Shown in pieces: positions 8,292 to 15,983 of a stretch of DNA of 16,147 nucleotides (position 1 is the stretch's first letter; each line of letters begins with the position of its first letter). Made by a program: the position numbers and the translations under genes. The stretch comes from an uncultured Clostridia bacterium (GTDB lineage Bacteria > Bacillota > Clostridia > Christensenellales > UBA1242). Location of the stretch: contig CANQCE010000010.1 of assembly GCA_947589655.1 (NCBI GenBank), positions 1-16,147 of the forward strand, given 5' to 3'. The notes below the pieces were generated by a model. The model saw only the letters and a list, made by a program, of their open reading frames with translations. It was not told the DNA's origin and did no database searches.

Positions 8292-11200
8292 ATGGCAAAT
8301 AAATTAAATAAATGTTTTATATTGTTGTTATTTGTGCTTGCATTTGTTTGCATATTTTTCCCTACGCCTGGCACAGATTTTGCCGAGGCTGCAGCAATTG
8401 GCGGCGTTTCTGGCAATCAGTTTATTCTGACAAATTATGTTGGCAGCGCCGAGAAGCATTTCTTTGTGGATGACAACAAAGAAAGCACACTTGTTAATGC
8501 AGTTGTAAAAGCAGGCGACACTTACTATTCCATTGTTTCCAGTGGAAACGGAACAAGCTCTGGTTGGGGAGAATTTCGCCCAACTTTGGATATGCAGCCG
8601 TTTATTGAAAAAGGGCTGCTTTATGCATCGGCTTCTGCCACAGTGACAACAAAAAATGGCACAACAATGACAATAAAAATCTCCTCTGGCGAAGATTTTG
8701 AGCAGGTTGTAACAAGCGGCGGAGAAGTTTCCACTCCACGTCTGCAAATTAAAGATTATAATCAAAATATACGCTTTACCTTTGAAGCGACATCTACAAA
8801 CGGCAAAAACAATTTTGTTATGAGCCTTCCATATATACATTTAGACACACAAATAAATGAAGTGACACTTGCAGATAGCGACCAAACCGTTTCGGCAGGG
8901 CAACTTGTAAAAGTGAACGCATACAACGCCGTTACAAACCTTTCTGGAAGTTCTGGGAACTTTATGAGTTTTTCAAAAATTAACCACGCTATCCATTTCG
9001 ATTTTGTCTCTGGGGAAGAATTTGTGAAAGTTGTTGGAACAAATTTGTCAATTTCGGAAAATGCAACGGATGGCACAATTATAAAATTTAGAGTTTACTC
9101 CAATAAAAACTCCTATTCCAACTCCTACCCAGACGATAAAGTTTTTTCATCAAATTATGTTACGCTTACGGTCGATTCAAAGAAAATTAATGTTAAAGTG
9201 ACAACAGATTTTAAAAATTCAGTTCCGGGAACATTTTTTGGCGAAGGGGAGTATGAAGCAGGCAGAAGGATTTCGCTTTCTGTTTCGGCCAATAAGGGTT
9301 TTGAATTTGTTGGCTGGTATATAATGCAAGGGGATAATGCACAACTACTTTCGGACGAAGACACCCTTTATTTCACGGTTCAGCGCGGACAGAGCGTTTA
9401 TGCCAAATTCAGAAAAAGCATTTCTGTTACAGGTGTAACAGTGCAAAGCCGCGTTTATGACGGAACAACAGAGATTAAAGAGGATGCGGTTGCTTATTCT
9501 TTTGATGGGCTTGAAAATGGTCACGAAGTTGGGGTTTTGGGCGCAACATTTTCGTTTGGTGATGCAAAAGCAGGGCAGAACAAAGCCGTTTATGCATCTT
9601 ATGACAGCCTTGAACTGACAGGGAAAAATGCGGATATTTACAAACTAGAACAAAGTTTGCCAAGCAATATTGAAGGCGAAATTACAAAAAGAGATATCAC
9701 AATTTCTGCAATAAGCGCAAGCAAAGAGTATGGCGAGATTGACCCAAAATTTGAATACGATGTTTCAAATTTCCCAGAAGAAGGGGATGCACTCGTGGGG
9801 GATTTGACCAGAGAGGCCGGCACAAACTTGGGCACATATAAAATTTTGCAGGGAACTTTGAACAGCGAAAGCAATCCAAATTATAACATAAAATTTAATG
9901 ACAACGGCGCTTGCTTGGAAATTGTTGCACGTCACCTTACACTTGAAAATGTGACCGTTGAAGAAAAGGTTTACGATGGCACAACAAAGGCAACTGTAAG
10001 TGCCACCTTGGGCAATGTTTACAACAATGAGGATGTTTTGGCACAAGTTCTTGGCGAGTTTGTTTCTCCAAATGCCGGAGAAGACGTTGAAGTGAGAATT
10101 ACAAGCGTGACGCTGTATGGAACAGATGCGCCGCACTATGTGTTAGAAGATTATCCACAAAGTTCGCATGGCAAAATTTCTAAAAGGCCAATCACGGTGA
10201 CAGCACAAGAATGCACAACCACATATGGCGATGAACTTGCACTTTCTTATTCTGCAACAGGGCTTGTTGGGGATGATGAACTTTCTGTGGTGCTTGAAAT
10301 TGACAGTTTCTATGTGGGCGAGCACGAAATAAAACTTGGAACTTTTGATAGTTCAAATTATACAATTGAAAAGTTTGAAAGTGCCACTTGCACAATAAAC
10401 CCAAGGCAGGCGTATGTTCAAGCAGACGGCAAAGAAAAAACTTATGCAGAAGATGACCCAGATTTTACTTTTAATGTGACAAATCTTGTGAACGGAGATG
10501 CGCTTTTGGGGCAACTTGACCGTCAAAAAGGGGAAGATGTTGGCAGATACCAGATAACTTTGGGCAGTTTGAATCATCCAAATTATTCAATTGTGTTCAC
10601 TGGCGATTATTTGCAAATAACGCCAAGAGAAATCACTGTTGCTGTAAATTTTTTAAATAAAGAGTATGATGCCACAAACAATGTTTCTTTTGACGCACAA
10701 TTTTCCAACAATGTAAAAAATGAGCATTTTGAATTGCTTCTGAATGCATATCTTTCGGACAAAAATTGTGGGCAGGTTACAGTTAATGTTTTAAGCAAAA
10801 ATATTGAATGTGACAATGCCGCCAATTACACTTTCACATATGAATTTTCAGAGCTTGAAGTTGAAATAACAAAAAGAGACGCCAATGTTTTTGTTGATGC
10901 TTTTAGCAAAACTTATGGGCAACCTGACCCAACTTTCACATACACAAGCAAAAATGTTCTGGATGGCGATGAACTTGATATTGTTATTTCGCGTGATGCT
11001 GGCGAAGATGCTGGGCAATACAAATATTATATTGCAAAAGAAGGAAATCCTAACTACAACATCTTTTTGGTGGAATCATATTTTGATATTTTGCCAAAAC
11101 AGATTAAAGTTCTTGTGAAAAACGGCGATAAAGTTTTTGGGGCCGAAGACCCAGAATTTGAATATGAAATTCTTGATGATTTTTGCTTTGGGCAAACCGT

Positions 11201-13448
11201 TGAGCAGATAATAACAGGCAAAATTTCAAGAGAATATGGCGAAAGCGTTGGGGTTTATAATTTTATAACTTCAAATCTTTCAACAAGTGGCAACTATGTT
11301 TTTGTATGTGCTAACGAAACAAAATTTATCATCAACAAAAGGCCAGTTGTTGTTACAAGTTTTAATGCCACAAAAGTTTATGGCGATGAGGACCCTATCT
11401 TTGAATATAGCGTATCCAATGATATTGAAGGCGAAAGGCTTAGCGTTAAAATTTTGCGCGAATACGGCGAAGATGTTGGCGATTACAATCTTGTTTGTGG
11501 AACGGCAAACGATGCACGCTATACAATTGAATTTGTTGCAGGCAAACTGAGCATCACTCCGTGCAAGATTTCCGTGAAAGCGGTTGACAAAGCGAAAGTG
11601 TATGGGCAGGCTGACCCAATCTTAACTGTTACAATAACAGACGGCTTTTTGAAGAACAACGACCGCACTGAAGACATAACTCTTGGCAGTCTAATCCGTG
11701 AACAAGGCGAAAATGTGGGCTCTTATGTTATCAGTTTGGGGTCACTTACTTTTGGCGAAAATTATATTTTAAATTTTGAAAGTGGAAGGTTGGAAATTTT
11801 GCAAAGACGCCTTTCCATAAAGGCAGTTGCAAGCACAAAAACATATGGCGAACAAGACCCAACTTTGTGTTATGAAATGGACCCTGACGGTCTGGCATTT
11901 TCAGATACAATTAGCGGCAATGTGTCAAGAGAAAGTGGCGAAAGCGCGGGGACATATCAAATTCTTGTAGGGGACTTGAAAGTTTCGGACAATTATCAAG
12001 TTGACTTTGTAAGTGCGCCGTTCACAATTACAAAAAAGCGTATTCAAGTTATCCCAACAACGCTATCCAAACAATATGGTGATGAGGATGCGGAAATTAA
12101 GTATCAAATTCAGGGCACACTTGTGGGAGATGACACGCTTGGTGGAACACTTTATCGTGACCATGATGAGCATGAGGCCACAGGAAGATATCAAATTCAT
12201 TGTGCACTTGAAAACCCAAATTATGAAATTGTTTTTGGAGAGCATTATTTTACAATTCTTCCACGAGAGGTGGTTATTCAAGCGGATGATTGCGTTCTTC
12301 ATTATGGCGACAGCGAGGAGGAATTAACATTTAAAATTGTTTCTGGCAGTGTGCTGGAAGGCGACAATTTTGAGGGTTCTTTGCAAAGAACAAAAGGGAA
12401 TTCTGCTGGCACTTACGATATTATAAGCACTCTCACGCTTGGCAGGAATTATAACATTCACTTTATTAAAGGAATGGTTACAATTTTGCCACTTGATATA
12501 ACAATTCAAAGCAAAAATTATCAAAAAGTTTATGGGCAAGGCGACCCAAGTTTTGTATACGAAATTGTCAGCGGCAGGCTGATAAATGGCGACAAACTTT
12601 ATGGCACACTTACGCGTGAACAGGGCGAAGATGTTGGCAGTTACAACCTTATCAATGGCGTTTACAATGCAAACTACAATATAACACTTCTTCCAGCAAG
12701 TTTGGAGATACTTAAGAAAGATGTTTACCTTATCTGCGAAGTTTATGACAAGGTTTATGATGGCAGCACTGTGGCATATCTTAAAAATGCATATGTTTCT
12801 GGCATAATAGACGACATTTCTCTTGATTTTGACAGAGAAAACAGTGCGGACTTTGCAACTGAGCAGGCTGGGAAAAACATTGCGGTGCGTGTGCATGACA
12901 TTTCTCTGGTTGGCAAAAAGGCAGAAAATTACAATTTGGTTTTGCCACAGAACCTTTATGGCAACATAACCTTGGCAGAAATTGAAAAGGATACAGTGTC
13001 AGTTTCGGCAAAAGACCCTGTGCTGCAAAAAGATTATTCGCTTAAAGTTGCCAGTGAAAATTTTGAACAATCCATGAAAGTTCAAAATCATCGTTTGGTT
13101 TTGCAGTATAACATTTGGATGGAATTTGATGCCGAAAAAGTTAGCCCAGACACAATGTTCACTGTTAAAATAAGCCTGCCAAAAAGCATATTTAAAAAAC
13201 ACAACATTTTTGTTTATCAAAAAACGGATGACGGATTGTTAAACCTTGTTACCAGCCATAAGAACAAAAATGGCGAAATTGAAATTTTGGCATCTTCACT
13301 TGGAGAATTCCTTATTACAATTGAAGACGATGCATGGATTGATTGGGCAACAATAATATCAATGTTTGTGGTTGTGGCACTTTGTGCTTTTGTGGCAATT
13401 GTTGCAGTGGCAAAGCACGAAAAACATAAAAAGCAGTTGGGGAAATAA
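8292..13448 (+). CDS. Giant surface protein: signal peptide, InlB-B-like repeat, MBG/YDG domain array, C-terminal TM anchor
   Basis: This 1718-aa protein is predicted to be exported and membrane-anchored. Residues 1-34 form a signal peptide (NKLNK, hydrophobic core, cleavage near AEAAA). Residues 35-295 are an unrecognised beta-rich region. Residues about 298-375 resemble an InlB B/Listeria-Bacteroides repeat (VKVTTDF, GFEFVGWY, VYAKF). Residues 376-1562 hold four YDG-type units (RVYDGTT, KVYDGTT, KEYDATN, KVYDGST) and about eleven MBG-type units (K-YG-xDPxF, REQGEDVGSY, NYNI, LEILxR). A non-repeat region (about 1563-1678) is followed by a TM helix (about 1681-1704) and the basic tail KHEKHKKQLGK, which places the array outside the cell. 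There is no LPXTG, so sortase is probably not involved. The gene is last in the operon with the ABC pair and the Ig-like giant. MBG/YDG arrays are known from bacterial surface and adhesin-like proteins. Binding partner is unknown. Confidence 0.88.
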   Translation: MANKLNKCFILLLFVLAFVCIFFPTPGTDFAEAAAIGGVSGNQFILTNYVGSAEKHFFVDDNKESTLVNAVVKAGDTYYSIVSSGNGTSSGWGEFRPTLDMQPFIEKGLLYASASATVTTKNGTTMTIKISSGEDFEQVVTSGGEVSTPRLQIKDYNQNIRFTFEATSTNGKNNFVMSLPYIHLDTQINEVTLADSDQTVSAGQLVKVNAYNAVTNLSGSSGNFMSFSKINHAIHFDFVSGEEFVKVVGTNLSISENATDGTIIKFRVYSNKNSYSNSYPDDKVFSSNYVTLTVDSKKINVKVTTDFKNSVPGTFFGEGEYEAGRRISLSVSANKGFEFVGWYIMQGDNAQLLSDEDTLYFTVQRGQSVYAKFRKSISVTGVTVQSRVYDGTTEIKEDAVAYSFDGLENGHEVGVLGATFSFGDAKAGQNKAVYASYDSLELTGKNADIYKLEQSLPSNIEGEITKRDITISAISASKEYGEIDPKFEYDVSNFPEEGDALVGDLTREAGTNLGTYKILQGTLNSESNPNYNIKFNDNGACLEIVARHLTLENVTVEEKVYDGTTKATVSATLGNVYNNEDVLAQVLGEFVSPNAGEDVEVRITSVTLYGTDAPHYVLEDYPQSSHGKISKRPITVTAQECTTTYGDELALSYSATGLVGDDELSVVLEIDSFYVGEHEIKLGTFDSSNYTIEKFESATCTINPRQAYVQADGKEKTYAEDDPDFTFNVTNLVNGDALLGQLDRQKGEDVGRYQITLGSLNHPNYSIVFTGDYLQITPREITVAVNFLNKEYDATNNVSFDAQFSNNVKNEHFELLLNAYLSDKNCGQVTVNVLSKNIECDNAANYTFTYEFSELEVEITKRDANVFVDAFSKTYGQPDPTFTYTSKNVLDGDELDIVISRDAGEDAGQYKYYIAKEGNPNYNIFLVESYFDILPKQIKVLVKNGDKVFGAEDPEFEYEILDDFCFGQTVEQIITGKISREYGESVGVYNFITSNLSTSGNYVFVCANETKFIINKRPVVVTSFNATKVYGDEDPIFEYSVSNDIEGERLSVKILREYGEDVGDYNLVCGTANDARYTIEFVAGKLSITPCKISVKAVDKAKVYGQADPILTVTITDGFLKNNDRTEDITLGSLIREQGENVGSYVISLGSLTFGENYILNFESGRLEILQRRLSIKAVASTKTYGEQDPTLCYEMDPDGLAFSDTISGNVSRESGESAGTYQILVGDLKVSDNYQVDFVSAPFTITKKRIQVIPTTLSKQYGDEDAEIKYQIQGTLVGDDTLGGTLYRDHDEHEATGRYQIHCALENPNYEIVFGEHYFTILPREVVIQADDCVLHYGDSEEELTFKIVSGSVLEGDNFEGSLQRTKGNSAGTYDIISTLTLGRNYNIHFIKGMVTILPLDITIQSKNYQKVYGQGDPSFVYEIVSGRLINGDKLYGTLTREQGEDVGSYNLINGVYNANYNITLLPASLEILKKDVYLICEVYDKVYDGSTVAYLKNAYVSGIIDDISLDFDRENSADFATEQAGKNIAVRVHDISLVGKKAENYNLVLPQNLYGNITLAEIEKDTVSVSAKDPVLQKDYSLKVASENFEQSMKVQNHRLVLQYNIWMEFDAEKVSPDTMFTVKISLPKSIFKKHNIFVYQKTDDGLLNLVTSHKNKNGEIEILASSLGEFLITIEDDAWIDWATIISMFVVVALCAFVAIVAVAKHEKHKKQLGK
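9418..12980 (+). repeat. MBG/YDG domain array
   Basis: The unit order with approximate first residues in the 1718-aa protein is: YDG 376, MBG 468, YDG 548, MBG 633, MBG 706, YDG 780, MBG 863, MBG 937, MBG 1018, MBG 1092, MBG 1173, MBG 1250, MBG 1326, MBG 1402, YDG 1477. Units are joined by a conserved I-x-K/P-R/K strand linker (EITKRD, KISKRP, QITPRE, TILPRE). The K-YG-xDP core is complete in most MBG units. It is degenerate at 633 (TTYGDELAL), 706 (TYAEDDP), 937 (VFGAEDP), 1250 (QYGDEDA) and 1326 (HYGDSEE). The repeats have diverged and show no obvious recent nucleotide-level duplication. Confidence 0.8.
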
Positions 13449-13477
13449 AAAATCTTCCAATTTTGGAAGATTTTTTT
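13447..13477. terminator. Bidirectional intrinsic terminator between convergent genes
   Basis: TCTTCCAA (13453-13460) pairs with TTGGAAGA (13463-13470). The hairpin is flanked by a run of A on the left and TTTTTTT on the right, so it makes a U-tract terminator on both strands. It begins in the stop codon of the giant surface gene and ends 10 nt before the 3' end of the minus-strand gene, so it can serve both. Confidence 0.9.
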
Positions 13478-13486
13478 CTATAAATT

Positions 13487-14506
13487 TCACTTTGTCAAAT
13501 CATCTTGTTGGGCTTGTGATGAGGATGTTGTTTCAAGTTCATCTTTTAAAATTTTGGAAACTTTTTGCAAATTTTCACTTGCCGTGAAAGGCATTGAACT
13601 GAAAATATCCATTGCCCCATTTGTCAATTCGTCATGCAGTTTTTCCATTGGGGTTTCTTCCATAATGTCAAGTTCGCTTTTCAAAGCGTAATACACTGTG
13701 CCGTCTCCATTTTGTTTGTAAACTGGGATGAAATAATATTTATCTCCAGAAGGCTGATATCCGCGATAGGCTTCCCCAACAAGAACTGCATCGGCAATAA
13801 CATTTTTTAAAGCCAGTTCTTCTTCGCCCATCTTTTGGCAACTGCTAAGTGCACACTCTTGGCTTAAAAAGTTGATAAAATCGGCAACATAATCCTTTGA
13901 CAGTTCTGCTTTGCTTTCAAAATCTTTGCCTGTCATGTAGTTTAAGGCATAAAGCGTGTTAGAACTGTCGCTGAATAAAACCGAAAGGCAATATTTATCA
14001 AATTCGTTTTTCCCTTCGCGCAAATTGTAAGGCAGCAAAGATAATGAAATTATCTCTTTTACATCTTCAATTTTTCCATTAAATCTTGAATTTGCATCTT
14101 GCAAAATCAGTTGATTTAAATGTTTGGACAAAATCTTCTTTTCCTCTTGCGTTGTTTGGTCAAGTTCAATCTGCCCATTTTCACCATATTGAAAATCGTT
14201 CCCATTTGGGTCAATCACATTTTCGGTGGTATGCGGATTTTTAACAGGTGGGGCGGTGTTTGCTTGCCACACCTCCAAAGCGTTTGCCATTAAAAATGCA
14301 ACGAAGCCAAGCGCAAGGGTTATCGCTGTCCATTTATAAGTTACTTTTAATGCTTTTTGAGATGTTTTAACCAATTTTGCAAGCCTTTCACGCTTTTCAA
14401 TTTCTTTTTTGGCACGTTCATCAAGCGGCAAAATATCTTTCCCTTTCAATTGCGAAAGGGAATTGCTAACAAAATTTTTGTTATATGCAAAATTTTTGGC
14501 CTTCAT
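13487..14506 (-). CDS. Hypothetical single-span membrane protein
   Basis: This 339-aa protein is not recognised. Residues 1-56 form a basic N-terminal tail (LDERAKKEIEKRERLAKLVK). Residues about 58-80 are one transmembrane helix (TAITLALGFVAFLMANALEVW), and about 255 acidic, soluble residues follow. The charge pattern predicts a cytoplasmic N-terminus and an extracytoplasmic C-terminal domain with no visible catalytic motif. The domain has mixed helical segments and a strand-like part (YKQNGDGTVYYALKSEL). It ends in a polar tail (ETTSSSQAQQDDLTK). A near-consensus promoter puts the transcription start at or beside the ATG at 14506, so this start implies a leaderless mRNA. The alternative is TTG at 14431-14429 (residue 26), which has AAAGGGAAAG upstream and would still keep the TM helix. 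The gene converges on the surface-protein operon and shares its terminator. A functional link to that operon is possible but unsupported. Confidence 0.75.
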   Translation of the reverse strand: MKAKNFAYNKNFVSNSLSQLKGKDILPLDERAKKEIEKRERLAKLVKTSQKALKVTYKWTAITLALGFVAFLMANALEVWQANTAPPVKNPHTTENVIDPNGNDFQYGENGQIELDQTTQEEKKILSKHLNQLILQDANSRFNGKIEDVKEIISLSLLPYNLREGKNEFDKYCLSVLFSDSSNTLYALNYMTGKDFESKAELSKDYVADFINFLSQECALSSCQKMGEEELALKNVIADAVLVGEAYRGYQPSGDKYYFIPVYKQNGDGTVYYALKSELDIMEETPMEKLHDELTNGAMDIFSSMPFTASENLQKVSKILKDELETTSSSQAQQDDLTK

Positions 14507-14513
14507 CGTTTAT

Positions 14514-14542
14514 ATATTATCATATCTTATTCCTCTTGTCAA
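14514..14542 (-). promoter_or_regulatory. Near-consensus sigma-A promoter for the minus-strand membrane protein
   Basis: On the minus strand, TTGACA (14542-14537) is followed by a 17-nt spacer and TAATAT (14519-14514). TGA directly before the hexamer gives an extended -10. Only 7 nt separate the -10 from the ATG at 14506, so transcription should begin at or within about a base of the start codon. Confidence 0.85.
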
Positions 14543-14608
14543 GATTGTTTTAAAATTAAAAAGCCTTGAAAAAGGCATATTTGCTGATATATAAATGGTT
14601 AAAAATGC

Positions 14609-14637
14609 TTTAAATATTAAAATTTTTGTGTTATACT
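14609..14637 (+). promoter_or_regulatory. Probable sigma-A promoter for the P-loop gene
   Basis: TATACT (14632-14637) with TGT directly before it forms an extended -10. The -35 candidate TTTAAA (14609-14614) lies 17 nt upstream and is weak. Nine nt separate the -10 from the ATG at 14647, and there is no Shine-Dalgarno, so the transcript would have almost no leader. Confidence 0.6.
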
Positions 14638-14646
14638 ATTTTTAAT

Positions 14647-15193
14647 ATGAAATTGGAAGATATAAGAGTGTTTGTTTGTGTTCCGGGGGTTGGGGAAAAC
14701 AACTTTGGAAGAAATGGACGACCGCTTTGTGGACCTTGACAGGCTGAAAGGTGAATACAAATATGGAATTAACAGCCAAAACAAGGCGGAATTTGAAGCG
14801 AACAAGGGGAACAGGGGCGATGTTATTCACAAGGATGCGAATGAATACATTGAAAAGTTGTTCTTGGAATACCTAGAGCATACAGACAAAATTTTATTAT
14901 TCGCCCCAAATCCTGCAATGGTGGAAATGATTGTAAGGCACAATGTCCCTTATTGCTTGGTGTATCATTCCAAAGACAAAGAAACGGTTGAAGAAATTCG
15001 TCAAAGGATGAGGAACCGCGGCAACAAAGAAAATTTTATAGAATCAATGACTGGGCATGGAATTATGGAAGAATTCTATGAAAAAAGCGTGACTGACACA
15101 AGGCCGACCTTTAAAATGGAGTTGTTTAAGGGAGAATATCTGTCAGACAAATTGATTGCACTGTTAAATAAAGGCAAAACGCCGAAAAACTAA
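14647..15193 (+). pseudogene. Small P-loop NTPase (kinase-like), apparent frameshift within Walker A
   Basis: ATG 14647 opens a frame encoding MKLEDIRVFVCVPGVG, a typical first strand and P-loop start, then runs out of frame to a TGA about 15 codons later. The rest continues in another frame as GKTTLEEM, then FVDLDR and about 150 further residues to 15193. Removing one G from either GGGGG (14685-14689) or GGGG (14692-14695) restores a 181-aa protein with an intact Walker A (PGVGKTT or PGLGKTT). FVDLDR about 10 residues later resembles the acidic second motif of nucleotide- or nucleoside-kinase-like P-loop proteins. DKILLFAPNP and VPYCLVYHSKDKE look like core beta strands, and RQRMRNRG may be a lid region. 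Family and substrate are not certain. The indel may be a real mutation, a sequencing or assembly error, or less likely programmed slippage. If translation started downstream at TTG 14672, the Walker A would be preceded by only a few residues. Confidence 0.7.
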
Positions 15194-15247
15194 TCTAAAA
15201 GTATGCCGCTGTAAATGAACACAAAGGGGAGATAGGAAAAAGAAAAA

Positions 15248-15850
15248 ATGATTATAAAAAAACTGACAGAACAAAACGCAGAACAATTTCAAAAACTGAT
15301 TTTGGATATGTATAGTCATCTTGAAAATCTTGAATGGTTTTCGCCAATGCCAACAGATTTTGAAAGTGTAAAAGATATAATAGCAAGTCCTCGGTTTTTA
15401 GTTTTGGGGGCTTTTGAAGGCGGCGACTTGTTGGCGGTGAGTTCTTTCGACTATAAATGTGGCAAACTTATAGGTCAAAACATTTTGCCACAAGATTGCA
15501 CGCTTGAAAACACCGTTGAAATTGGTTTCACCATGGTTAAATCTAACTGCCAGGGCAAAGGCATAATGAAAAAACTGATAGTTGTGCTTGAAGAAATTGC
15601 CGCAAAGCAAAATTTTGAATATATTTTTGGAAAAGTGCATATAGACAACAACGCAAGTTTCAAATCGTTTTTAAGTTGCGGTTATACCAAATTTTGTGAA
15701 TATGAAAAACCACTAAAAAGAGAGGAATTTTTGTCCTTTATTGAAAAAAAGATTTTAAAGCCGACCACAGAAAATAAAGCAAAATTGACTTTGCAAAAAG
15801 ATATTTTAAGTGTTAGATATGCAATTTACATAAAAATATTAAAAAAATAA
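15248..15850 (+). CDS. GNAT-family N-acetyltransferase
   Basis: This 200-aa protein is predicted to transfer an acetyl group from acetyl-CoA to an amine. The start ATG 15248 has purine-rich sites upstream (AAAGGGGAGA near 15223 and AGGA at 15234-15237). The fold shows an N-terminal region (IIKKLTEQNAEQFQKLI), central strands (FLVLGAFEGGDLLAVSSF), and motif A with the pyrophosphate-binding loop (VEIGFTMVKSNCQGKGIMKKL, where QGKG corresponds to the Q-x-x-G-x-G/A signature). Motif B follows as VHIDNNASFKSFLSCGY, typical of GNAT proteins (N-x-x-S/A...G-Y/F). About 45 lysine-rich residues follow the core. The gene starts 54 nt after the P-loop gene with no clear promoter between, so the two may be co-transcribed. 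The substrate, such as an antibiotic, a peptide or a small amine, cannot be assigned. Confidence 0.85.
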   Translation: MIIKKLTEQNAEQFQKLILDMYSHLENLEWFSPMPTDFESVKDIIASPRFLVLGAFEGGDLLAVSSFDYKCGKLIGQNILPQDCTLENTVEIGFTMVKSNCQGKGIMKKLIVVLEEIAAKQNFEYIFGKVHIDNNASFKSFLSCGYTKFCEYEKPLKREEFLSFIEKKILKPTTENKAKLTLQKDILSVRYAIYIKILKK

Positions 15851-15854
15851 CGGA

Positions 15855-15875
15855 TTTTTACTTTGTTTGTAAAAA
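15855..15875 (+). terminator. Weak AT-rich hairpin after the GNAT gene
   Basis: TTTTTAC (15855-15861) can pair with GTAAAAA (15869-15875) around a 7-nt loop, just after the GNAT stop. The stem is nearly all A-T and lacks a clean following U-tract on the plus strand, so it is a poor terminator. No better candidate is visible here. Confidence 0.25.
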
Positions 15876-15921
15876 AAATTTTTAAAACATGAAAATTTTT
15901 GGCACAATTTGGAAAGTTTTG

Positions 15922-15930
15922 TGATATAAT
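15922..15930 (+). promoter_or_regulatory. Extended -10 promoter of the MATE leader transcript
   Basis: TATAAT (15925-15930) is a perfect -10 hexamer preceded by TGA, an extended -10. No good -35 lies at 16-18 nt; TTGGCA is about 20 nt upstream. Transcription should start near 15935-15939, leaving about 90 nt before the MATE start codon. Confidence 0.75.
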
Positions 15931-15932
15931 CT

Positions 15933-15983
15933 ATGTGTTTACAAATCCGATTTGCGTATAAACACCAGAAACAGCAGGCGTGA
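15933..15983 (+). CDS. Possible leader peptide MCLQIRFAYKHQKQQA
   Basis: ATG 15933 opens a 16-codon frame that ends at TGA 15981-15983, inside the loop of the terminator hairpin. The two CAG codons before the last sense codon form part of the 5' arm of that hairpin. A ribosome ending the peptide would therefore cover the arm and block terminator formation. There is no Shine-Dalgarno. The ATG lies only 2 nt after the -10, which is tight for transcription start, so the frame may not be translated as written. A competing short frame starts at GTG 15935 (MFTNPICV, stop at 15959-15961). This peptide call is an inference from geometry. Confidence 0.4.
   Translation: MCLQIRFAYKHQKQQA

Noticed and set aside
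8328..8840. 170-codon open frame on the minus strand
   Set aside because: It is antisense to the signal peptide and N-terminal domain of the second giant. The cysteine-rich composition is a by-product of the sense codons.
12324..12896. 190-codon open frame on the minus strand
   Set aside because: It is antisense to the MBG/YDG array, with low-complexity Cys/Ile/Asn-rich composition and no motifs. It is a shadow frame.
2158..12980. Possible CRISPR or DNA-level tandem repeat
   Set aside because: The repetition is at protein level, with diverged units of 75-105 residues. There are no identical short repeats with regular spacers.
13330..13448. Sortase-type LPXTG anchor at the C-terminus of the second giant
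   Set aside because: A TM helix and basic tail are present, but no LPXTG-like motif precedes them, so I call a simple membrane anchor.
14563..14576. Small hairpin GCCTT-GAAA-AAGGC
   Set aside because: On the minus strand it is followed by T-rich sequence, but it has only 5 bp and no transcript from the right is expected to need a terminator here. It may be chance in AT-rich DNA.
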